From Actinomycetota bacterium (GTDB lineage Bacteria; Actinomycetota; Acidimicrobiia; Acidimicrobiales; Ilumatobacteraceae): a DNA stretch of 11,906 bases. Where the stretch lies: NCBI GenBank assembly GCA_016870295.1, contig VGBY01000020.1, positions 1-11,906 of the forward strand, in the 5' to 3' direction. The first letter of the stretch is position 1, and each line of letters starts with the position of its first letter. The notes beneath the pieces were generated by a model. The model saw only the letters and a program-made list of their open reading frames with translations, made no database searches and was not told where the DNA came from. The position numbers and the translations under genes were made by a program. Shown here in pieces: positions 6,306 through 11,906 of this stretch.

Positions 6306-6327
6306 TGCTCTCACAAGATAGGTGTTC
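6306..6327. promoter_or_regulatory. Very short divergent gap, birA / carboxylase
   Basis: Only 16 bases separate the birA ATG (6305) from the GTG at 6322, or 22 if the carboxylase starts at GTG 6328. AGGTG at 6320-6324 is a possible ribosome site for GTG 6328. On the minus strand TATCTT (6320-6315) fits TAnnnT and would start birA mRNA within a few bases of its ATG. At least part of each promoter must therefore lie inside the other gene. Confidence 0.3.
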
Positions 6328-8073
6328 GTGCCGAAGAAAATCCTGATTGCCAACCGCGGAGAAATTGCCGTTCGCGTCATCCGTACCGCGCGGGAGATGG
6401 GGATTGCCACCGTCGCCGTCTACTCCGAGCTCGACCGCAACGCCCTGCATGTGCGACTTGCCGACGAGGCCTACGCCCTCGGCGGTGAGACGGCGGCGCA
6501 GAGCTACCTCAACACCGGGGCGATTCTCGACGCAATCCGCAAGAGCGGCGCCGATGCCGTGCACCCCGGTTACGGCTTTTTCTCCGAGAATGCCGACTTC
6601 GCGCAAGCCATCACTGATCTCGGCGTCGCATTCATCGGCCCGCCGCCTGCAGCAATCATCGAAATGGGCGACAAGGTGTCGTCGCGTAAGGCCGCACTGC
6701 GTGGTGGTGCTCCGATCGTGCCGGGCACCACCGAATTCGTCACATCGGCAGCCGAAATTGTCAAGTTCGGCAAGGACAACGGTTGGCCCATCGCCATCAA
6801 AGCGGCGTTCGGCGGCGGCGGACGCGGCATGAAGGTGGTCAAAGAGGCGGCATCGGTGCAAGAAGCGATGGACTCCGCACAACGCGAGTCGAAGGCGTTC
6901 TTCGGCCGCGACGAAATCTACGTCGAGCGTTACCTCACCTGGCCGCGTCACATCGAAGTGCAGTTGGTCGGTGACAAGCACGGCAACGTCGTGTGGGTCT
7001 CGACGCGCGACTGCTCGGCACAGCGACGACATCAAAAACTCATCGAGGAAGCACCCGCGCCCGCGCTACCCGACGGCGTCGAAGAAGCCATGGGTGAGGC
7101 TGCGGTCAAGGCGGCCAAGGCGGTCGGCTACTACAACGCCGGCACCGTCGAATTCATCTACCAAGACGGCGACTTCTTCTTCTTGGAGATGAACACGCGC
7201 CTGCAGGTCGAACACCCGGTTTCTGAGATGATCACCGGTATCGACCTCGTCGAGTGGCAGATTCGTGTCGCCGACGGCGAAAAGTTGCCGATGACGCAGA
7301 AGCAGGTCAACGCGCTGCGCCGTGGGCATTCCATCGAGATTCGTATCAACGCAGAGAATCCGGCCGGTGGCAAGTTCCTCCCCTCGCCCGGCACGATCAG
7401 CGCACTGAAGGTGCCCGATGGTTTCGGTGTGCGATTCGACGGCGGTTACGAAGCCGGCGACACCATCAGTCAGTACTACGACAATCTGATCGGCAAACTC
7501 ATCGTGTGGGGCAAAGACCGACCCACTGCAATCGCGCGCACGATTCGCGCGCTCGACGAACTGCAGGTCGAAGGCGTGCACACGACGATTCCGGCCGATC
7601 TCGCAATCCTGCGTCACCCGGATTTTGCCGCGATGCAGCACAGCACGAAGTGGGTCGAGGAGAAACTCGATCTGAGCGGCGTCAACCCACGGGTCACACC
7701 AGCCGAGCCACCCACGGCCGGTCTCGTCGAGAAGACGACCACCGTCGAGGTCAACGGCAAGCGTTTCGAAGTGAAGGCGTGGGTGCCCGAGGCGGGTGGC
7801 GCCGCCCCGGTGGCGCGCCGCGCTCCGCGCGCTTCGGCTGCAGCATCATCTCTGGCTGGCGCCGGCAGCGTCGTCGCACCGATGCAGGGCACCATCGTGA
7901 AGGTGCTCGTCGAAGTCGGGCAACACGTCAAAGCAGGCGATCCCGTCGTCGTGCTCGAAGCAATGAAGATGGAGAATCAACTTCAGGCCGACAAGGCCGG
8001 CGCCGTCACGTCGGTGAACGTGAAACCTGGTGACAAGGTCGGCTCGGGCGACGTGCTCGTCGTCATCGCATGA
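6322..8073 (+). CDS. Acetyl/propionyl-CoA carboxylase alpha chain (biotin carboxylase + carrier)
   Basis: This 583-aa protein carries both the ATP-dependent biotin carboxylase and the biotin-carrier domain of an actinobacterial acyl-CoA carboxylase (AccA-type); the carboxyltransferase beta chain is not in the window. Motifs are ILIANRGEIAVRV (7-19), HPGYGFFSENADFA (81-94), GDKVSSRK (116-123), ATP-grasp GGGGRGMK (164-171), RDCSAQRRHQK (229-239), catalytic LEMNTRLQVEHP (288-299), YYDNLIGKLIVWG (385-397), an Ala/Pro-rich linker at about 490-515, and a carrier domain with EAMKM (546-550), biotin on Lys549. Substrate choice (acetyl or propionyl) depends on the beta chain; the mutase gene nearby favours propionyl-CoA, weakly. 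GTG 6328 is an alternative start with AGGTG upstream. birA is divergent; lysS overlaps by ATGA. Confidence 0.93.
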   Translation: MFVPKKILIANRGEIAVRVIRTAREMGIATVAVYSELDRNALHVRLADEAYALGGETAAQSYLNTGAILDAIRKSGADAVHPGYGFFSENADFAQAITDLGVAFIGPPPAAIIEMGDKVSSRKAALRGGAPIVPGTTEFVTSAAEIVKFGKDNGWPIAIKAAFGGGGRGMKVVKEAASVQEAMDSAQRESKAFFGRDEIYVERYLTWPRHIEVQLVGDKHGNVVWVSTRDCSAQRRHQKLIEEAPAPALPDGVEEAMGEAAVKAAKAVGYYNAGTVEFIYQDGDFFFLEMNTRLQVEHPVSEMITGIDLVEWQIRVADGEKLPMTQKQVNALRRGHSIEIRINAENPAGGKFLPSPGTISALKVPDGFGVRFDGGYEAGDTISQYYDNLIGKLIVWGKDRPTAIARTIRALDELQVEGVHTTIPADLAILRHPDFAAMQHSTKWVEEKLDLSGVNPRVTPAEPPTAGLVEKTTTVEVNGKRFEVKAWVPEAGGAAPVARRAPRASAAASSLAGAGSVVAPMQGTIVKVLVEVGQHVKAGDPVVVLEAMKMENQLQADKAGAVTSVNVKPGDKVGSGDVLVVIA

Positions 8074-9584
8074 ACGACGACACGACTCAGAACGCTGCAC
8101 CTGCGGTCAACCTCGCCGCCTTCCGCGAGCGGCGTCTCGACGAGATTGCTGCGTTGAAGGCGCGCGGCATCAATCCGTATCCGTACCGTTTCGATCGGTC
8201 CCACACGCTCGGCGAGATTCGCGCGGCACACGGCTCGCTCGCCGCCGGCACCGAGACCACCGAGTTGGTTGCGGTGTGCGGTCGCATCATGCTGAAGCGC
8301 GATCAGGGCAAACTCATCTTCATCACGGTGCGCGACCGTAACGACGAGATCCAACTCTTCGTCAGCAAGTCGGTCGTGGGCGACGAAGCATTCGACCTCA
8401 TCAACTCCTTCGACATGGGTGACTGGGTTGGGGGACGCGGCGTGGTGATGACCACCCGCAAAGGTGAATTGTCGGTGAAGGTCAGCGAGGTGCAGTTGCT
8501 GGCCAAAACACTGCGCCCGATGCCCGACAAATGGCACGGCCTCGCCGACGTTGACACGCGCTTCCGCCAGCGCTACGCCGACCTCATCGTCAACGCGGAT
8601 GCGCGCCGAACGTTCGAGATTCGCCACGCCGTCATTGCCAGTATTCGCAAGACGTACGGCGAGCGCGGATACGTAGAAGTAGAAACGCCGGTCTTGCATG
8701 TCGAAGCCGGCGGCGCACACGCGCGGCCCTTCCTCACGCACCATAACGCCCTCGACATGCCGCTATACCTGCGTATCGCACTCGAACTGCATCTCAAGCG
8801 ACTCATCGTCGGCGGCATGGAGCGCGTCTTTGAGATCGGTCGTGTGTTCCGCAACGAGGGCGTCTCCACCCGTCACAATCCCGAGTTCACGATGCTCGAG
8901 TCGTATCAGGCATTCGCCGACTACACCGACATCATGGACTTGACACAGGCGGTCATCGTCAATGCGGCGCGTGACGCGCTCGGCACCACCACCATCGACA
9001 TCGCGGGTACGGCGTGCGACTTGTCAAAACCGTGGCCACGCAAACGGATGGTCGACCTCGCCGGCGCCAAGGTGGGCCGGGAGCTGCACCCATCACAGTC
9101 GGTTGCCGACGTACGCAAAGTCGCCGACGACAACGGCGTGAAGTGGGAGAAGCACTGGGGCTCGGGACGCATCATTGAAGCGATCTTCGCCGAGAAGGCA
9201 GAGCAGGAGTTGCTGATGCCAACGTTCGTCACCGGACACCCCGTCGAGATTTCGCCGCTCGCCCGCGTCGACCGCAACGATCCGCATCTCACCGAGCGAT
9301 TCGAGTTGTTCGTGCAGGCGCGTGAGTTGGCCAACGGCTTCAGCGAGTTGAACGACCCCGTCGAGCAACGCGGACGATTCGAAGCCGAGCAACGCGCCAA
9401 GGAGGCCGGCGATGTCACGGCCGGCACCGTCGACGAGGATTACTTGCGTGCGCTCGAATTCGGCCTGCCACCGACCGGCGGTCTTGGCATCGGCCTCGAC
9501 CGTCTCACCATGTTGCTGGCTGGTGTGTCGACGATTCGCGAGGTCATCCTCTTCCCCACCCTGCGACCAGAGGTGATGGAATGA
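8070..9584 (+). CDS. lysS: Class II lysyl-tRNA synthetase (504 aa)
   Basis: LysS charges tRNA(Lys) with lysine. An N-terminal OB-fold anticodon-binding domain (about residues 60-150) includes VAVCGRIMLKRDQGKLIFIT, and RFRQRYADLIVN leads into the catalytic core. Class II motif 1 lies around GYVEVETPVLHVEAGGAHARP (from 200), motif 2 is VFRNEGVSTRHNPEFTMLES (249-268), and motif 3 is GLGIGLDRLTMLL (471-483). ELANGFSELNDP is the usual LysS segment before motif 3. The length matches bacterial LysS, and there is no MprF-like membrane fusion. The ATG overlaps the carboxylase stop as ATGA (8070-8073), with no Shine-Dalgarno visible, so translation is probably coupled. It in turn overlaps dapD. Confidence 0.96.
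   Translation: MNDDTTQNAAPAVNLAAFRERRLDEIAALKARGINPYPYRFDRSHTLGEIRAAHGSLAAGTETTELVAVCGRIMLKRDQGKLIFITVRDRNDEIQLFVSKSVVGDEAFDLINSFDMGDWVGGRGVVMTTRKGELSVKVSEVQLLAKTLRPMPDKWHGLADVDTRFRQRYADLIVNADARRTFEIRHAVIASIRKTYGERGYVEVETPVLHVEAGGAHARPFLTHHNALDMPLYLRIALELHLKRLIVGGMERVFEIGRVFRNEGVSTRHNPEFTMLESYQAFADYTDIMDLTQAVIVNAARDALGTTTIDIAGTACDLSKPWPRKRMVDLAGAKVGRELHPSQSVADVRKVADDNGVKWEKHWGSGRIIEAIFAEKAEQELLMPTFVTGHPVEISPLARVDRNDPHLTERFELFVQARELANGFSELNDPVEQRGRFEAEQRAKEAGDVTAGTVDEDYLRALEFGLPPTGGLGIGLDRLTMLLAGVSTIREVILFPTLRPEVME
9570..9576 (+). promoter_or_regulatory. Ribosome binding site for dapD inside lysS
   Basis: GAGGTGA ends four bases before the dapD ATG at 9581 and lies within the last lysS codons. 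It is the only strong Shine-Dalgarno in the window and supports both the chosen start and independent loading of ribosomes on dapD. Confidence 0.75.
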
Positions 9585-10528
9585 CCACCGGCGCAAACGC
9601 GACCAACACCACCACCCGCGCTTGGGGTGTGGGCTCGGCGACGATTTCGTCGGGCGGTGCGGTGCTCGACGCACACTTTCGCCGCCTCGGCTGGGGCGAT
9701 GCGTGTCCGGCGCACGAGCGCGATGCGGCACCACCACACACGGTCGATGCGCGGCGTGGCGTCGACATCGTTCCGGTTGTCATCGAAATTGATACCGCAG
9801 TTGCACCGCGTGATGCAACTGATGTGTATCTGCGGCTGCACCTGCTTTCGCACCGCCTCGCCAAGCCGCGCACGCTGAACCTGGACGGGGTCTTTGGTCT
9901 GCTCACCAACGTTGCGTGGACGAGCATCGGGCCGGTCGCACTTGACGTGCTCGACGAAGTTCGCGACGCCCTGCGCCGCAAGGGTGAACATCTCACGGTG
10001 AACGGCGTCGACAAGTTCCCGCGCATGACCGACTACGTCATGCCGTCCGGCGTACGCATCGCTGACGCCAGTCGCGTGCGGCTCGGTGCACACCTCGCGG
10101 AGGGCACCACCGTGATGCACGAGGGCTTCTGCAACTTCAACGCCGGCACGCTCGGAGTGTCGATGGTCGAGGGTCGCATCTCCGCCGGTGTCATCGTCGG
10201 CGACGGCAGCGACATCGGTGGTGGCGCCTCCATTCAAGGCACGTTGTCGGGTGGCGGCAAGGAGATGATCACCGTCGGCGAGCGATGCCTGCTCGGCGCC
10301 AACAGTGGACTGGGTATCAGCCTCGGCGACGACAGCATCATCGAAGCCGGCTTGTACGTCACCGCTGGCACGCTCGTTCGCCTGCCCGACGGCAGCACGG
10401 TGAAGGCCCGCGAAATGTCGGGGGTATCGAACATGTTGTTTCGCCGCAACTCCACGACCGGCGCAGTCGAAGCCGTCGTGCGCAAGGGAAGTTGGGGTGG
10501 CTTGAATGCCGCCCTGCACAAGAACTAG
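9581..10528 (+). CDS. dapD: Tetrahydrodipicolinate N-succinyltransferase DapD (315 aa)
   Basis: DapD transfers succinyl from succinyl-CoA to tetrahydrodipicolinate in the succinylase branch of diaminopimelate and lysine synthesis. The length and sequence fit the actinobacterial type (about 317 aa), not the shorter proteobacterial one. An N-terminal alpha/beta domain (to about 145) precedes a left-handed beta-helix: MPSGVRIADASRVRLGAHLA (154-173), TVMHEGFCNFNAGTLG (167-182), VEGRISAGVIVGDGSDIGGG (186-205), then IQGTLSGGG. Glu187 of VEGR is the likely catalytic acid by analogy with the mycobacterial enzyme. The C-terminus (SNMLFRRNSTTGAVEAV) is typical. The ATG overlaps the lysS stop as ATGA and has a good GAGGTGA. 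Being next to lysS links lysine production with lysine charging. Confidence 0.95.
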   Translation: MTTGANATNTTTRAWGVGSATISSGGAVLDAHFRRLGWGDACPAHERDAAPPHTVDARRGVDIVPVVIEIDTAVAPRDATDVYLRLHLLSHRLAKPRTLNLDGVFGLLTNVAWTSIGPVALDVLDEVRDALRRKGEHLTVNGVDKFPRMTDYVMPSGVRIADASRVRLGAHLAEGTTVMHEGFCNFNAGTLGVSMVEGRISAGVIVGDGSDIGGGASIQGTLSGGGKEMITVGERCLLGANSGLGISLGDDSIIEAGLYVTAGTLVRLPDGSTVKAREMSGVSNMLFRRNSTTGAVEAVVRKGSWGGLNAALHKN

Positions 10529-10532
10529 TCAC

Positions 10533-10562
10533 ATGCCGCGCAACAGCGTCGTTCGCGCATGA
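10533..10562 (+). other. 9-codon micro-ORF before the nitroreductase gene
   Basis: Four bases after the dapD stop, an ATG opens MPRNSVVRA, whose TGA (10560-10562) overlaps the nitroreductase start as ATGA. The sequence is unlike the start of the nitroreductase, so no duplication is involved, and a chance arrangement is quite possible. It fills nearly the whole 30-base gap. Confidence 0.2.
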
Positions 10563-11113
10563 ACTTCGACGACTTTTCGGTGCTCGTTCGCGCGCGGCGC
10601 ACCAATTTGATGATCGACCGTTCACGCGACGTCGAACCCACGGTGGTGCAACAACTCTGCGAGCTTTCGACATGGGCGCCGAACCACAAGCTCACCTGGC
10701 CGTGGGTCTTTGCCGAAGTGCGCGGTGAGTCGCGGTTGCAACTCGGTTCGGTGTGTGCCGAAGTGATGGCCGCACAGGGCGAACCAGAACCACGGATCAC
10801 CAAGACGCGCGGCAAGTTTGCGCGAACACCTGTCGTGCTCGTCGTGGGCTCCGAGGTCGGCGACTCCGACCTTCGCACGGCGGAGAATCGCGATGCGGTC
10901 GCAGCAGCGGTGCAAACGTTGTTGCTCGGGGCAACCGCGCTCGGCCTCGCCAGTTTCTGGTCGTCGTGTCCGAAGGGCACCAATGACGCCGTGACGAAGT
11001 TCTGCGGGTTTCCCAGCGATACCACGGTCGTCGCGATGGTGTATCTCGGCTGGCCAACCGACGTGCCGAAGGGTTTCGAGCGACCCGCACCGCGCATCAA
11101 CCGCCTCACCTAA
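10559..11113 (+). CDS. Nitroreductase-family FMN oxidoreductase (184 aa)
   Basis: Nitroreductase-fold proteins are usually homodimeric FMN enzymes that use NAD(P)H to reduce nitro compounds, quinones or other acceptors; the physiological substrate here cannot be read. RARRTN (11-16) matches the phosphate-binding RRS segment, ELSTWAPNHKLTWPW (35-49) matches the APNH-PW region of YdjA-like members, ENRDAVAAAVQTLLLGATALGLASFW (109-134) is the core helix and flavin contact, and VYLGWP (161-166) is the usual final strand. It is on the short side of the family, as YdjA is. The ATG at 10559 has no Shine-Dalgarno. It follows dapD after 30 bases in the same direction and is likely in the same transcript. 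Convergent with the mutase gene. Confidence 0.85.
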   Translation: MNFDDFSVLVRARRTNLMIDRSRDVEPTVVQQLCELSTWAPNHKLTWPWVFAEVRGESRLQLGSVCAEVMAAQGEPEPRITKTRGKFARTPVVLVVGSEVGDSDLRTAENRDAVAAAVQTLLLGATALGLASFWSSCPKGTNDAVTKFCGFPSDTTVVAMVYLGWPTDVPKGFERPAPRINRLT

Positions 11114-11158
11114 CCGTCTGCGCCGGCAGCTGCCGTCGCGCGGAAGCCCGTCGGGGCT
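11114..11158. terminator. Two short inverted repeats between convergent genes
   Basis: The convergent gap holds CGGCAGCTGCCG (11124-11135), a perfect palindrome, and AGCCC-GTCG-GGGCT (11145-11158), a 5-base-pair stem with a four-base loop that reaches the mutase stop codon. Neither has a T tract. They could act as a weak bidirectional terminator, but GC-rich DNA makes such inverted repeats often by chance. Confidence 0.35.
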
Positions 11159-11906
11159 CAGCCTGGGCGATACACCCCGAACACATCGCGAAGTGCGTCG
11201 CTCACTTCCCCGAGTGTCGCATTCACCTTGAGTGCGGCTTTCATCGGGTAAAGAAGGTTGTCGCTGCCACGGGCTGCCGCACGCACCGCGTCCAACCGCG
11301 CAGCGACCTGAGATGCGTCGCGTGATGCTTTGAACTTCTTCAATCGGTCGACTTGATTGCGCTCACGCTCGGCATCCACCTTGAGTATCGGCATGTCGGT
11401 TGTTTCATCCGCCGTGAACTTGTTGACACCCACGATGGTGCGCGAGTTGTCGTCAATCGACTTCGTATAGGAATATGCCGCTTCCTCGATCTCTTCCATT
11501 TGGAATGCAGCCTCAATGGCGTTCACGGCGCCGCCCATCTCGTCGATGCGCTTGATGTACTCCCATGCCAGTCGCTCGACCTCATTGGTGAGCGACTCCA
11601 CGTAATACGAACCCGCGAGCGGATCGGGTGTATCCGTGATGCCGCTCTCATAACCGATGATTTGCTGCGTGCGCAGTGCAATGCGCGCCGCCTCTTCCGT
11701 CGGTAGCCCCAGTGCCTCGTCATAGCCATTGGTGTGCAGGCTCTGTGTGCCGCCCAGTACCGCCGCCATGCTCTGCACTGCGACGCGCACCACGTTGTTC
11801 AGCGGCTGCTGCGCGGTGAGAGTCGCGCCACCAGTCTGAGTATGAAAGCGCATCAAGTGGCTGGCCGGGTTCTTTGCGCCGAAGCGTTCGGTCATGATGC
11901 GGTACC
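11158..11906 (-). CDS. Methylmalonyl-CoA mutase-type large subunit, C-terminal part
   Basis: The gene enters from beyond the window's right end; about 248 codons are present and the frame is open to the edge, so the ATG at 11895 is internal. The family rearranges acyl-CoA carbon skeletons with adenosylcobalamin; the methylmalonyl-CoA form yields succinyl-CoA and follows propionyl-CoA carboxylase. Visible are RFHTQTGGATLTAQQP, AVLGGTQSLHTNGYDEALG, ARIALRTQQIIGYESG, DPLAGSYYVESLTNEVE, RIDEMGGAVNAIE and VGVNKF, then an ending at TLGEVSDALRDVFGVYRPG. The protein stops where the catalytic domain ends, without a B12-binding domain, as in split mutases (mcmA1 or icmA types) whose small subunit is separate. 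The HTQT-LTAQQP wording is of that type, not the classical fused MutB. The residues separating methylmalonyl- from isobutyryl-type substrates lie outside the window. Confidence 0.88.
   Translation of the reverse strand, partial: YRIMTERFGAKNPASHLMRFHTQTGGATLTAQQPLNNVVRVAVQSMAAVLGGTQSLHTNGYDEALGLPTEEAARIALRTQQIIGYESGITDTPDPLAGSYYVESLTNEVERLAWEYIKRIDEMGGAVNAIEAAFQMEEIEEAAYSYTKSIDDNSRTIVGVNKFTADETTDMPILKVDAERERNQVDRLKKFKASRDASQVAARLDAVRAAARGSDNLLYPMKAALKVNATLGEVSDALRDVFGVYRPG

Noticed and set aside
6306..6410. Extension of birA upstream to 6410
   Set aside because: It would lie wholly antisense to the carboxylase N-terminus, whose ANRGEIAVRV motif is certain, and BirA similarity begins after the ATG at 6305.
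8070..8077. Shared ATGAACGA at the starts of lysS, mca and the LCP gene
   Set aside because: Met-Asn-Glu/Asp N-termini are common and A-rich early codons are favoured, so an eight-base match at three starts is not strong evidence of a shared control element.
9440..10519. Long minus-strand open frame under lysS and dapD
   Set aside because: It is antisense to two certain genes and shows no family features.
1..11906. CRISPR arrays, tRNA or rRNA genes, insertion sequences, phage or toxin-antitoxin genes
   Set aside because: No spaced repeat array, cloverleaf-like sequence, transposase or integrase motif was found; gene density is high and every gap between genes is short.

Overview
The window looks like a chromosomal stretch from a GC-rich actinobacterium. 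The best evidence is mca, a mycothiol S-conjugate amidase, because mycothiol is an actinobacterial thiol. Supporting signs are the actinobacterial-type DapD, the fused biotin carboxylase/biotin-carrier subunit, and the near absence of Shine-Dalgarno sequences. An Acidimicrobiia-like lineage is possible, but this is an inference that needs a search. No tRNA, rRNA, CRISPR array, insertion sequence or phage gene was seen. This is ordinary core-genome content with some unusual gene junctions.

Layout. Positions 1-425 (+) hold the 3' end of a ChbG/YdjC-like deacetylase. It overlaps tail to tail with a small unrecognised gene (388-618, -) that follows mca (650-1561, -). Divergent from mca is a PEBP/YbhB-like lipoprotein (1639-2256, +). 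Next is a PAS-PAS-GGDEF-EAL cyclic-di-GMP protein (ending at 4470, +) whose true start is a problem: PAS coding extends upstream of the first canonical start codon. Its 3' end overlaps tail to tail with an LCP-family cell-wall ligase gene (4431-5441, -), which lies downstream of birA (5511-6305, -).

Divergent from birA, and almost touching it, is the acyl-CoA carboxylase alpha chain (6322-8073, +). Its lysine 549 is a predicted BirA substrate. The carboxylase gene runs into lysS and then dapD through two ATGA stop/start overlaps, and a nitroreductase gene follows 30 bases later. The window ends with the 3' part of a split-type methylmalonyl-CoA mutase large subunit (11158-11906, -).

How the genes fit together. 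birA, the biotin carboxylase chain and the mutase fit a biotin/propionyl-CoA/methylmalonyl-CoA theme. lysS and dapD share lysine supply and use, and DapD also leads to diaminopimelate for the wall that LCP proteins decorate. mca handles thiol detoxification.

The most unusual signal is at gene starts. The LCP start is a 17-base unit repeated three times, making two six-codon micro-ORFs chained by ATGA overlaps. The small gene after mca has a duplicated start (13-base exact repeat, 35-base period) that makes a 12-codon micro-ORF, with ATGA overlaps both to mca and to the small gene. A further ATGA-linked micro-ORF precedes the nitroreductase.
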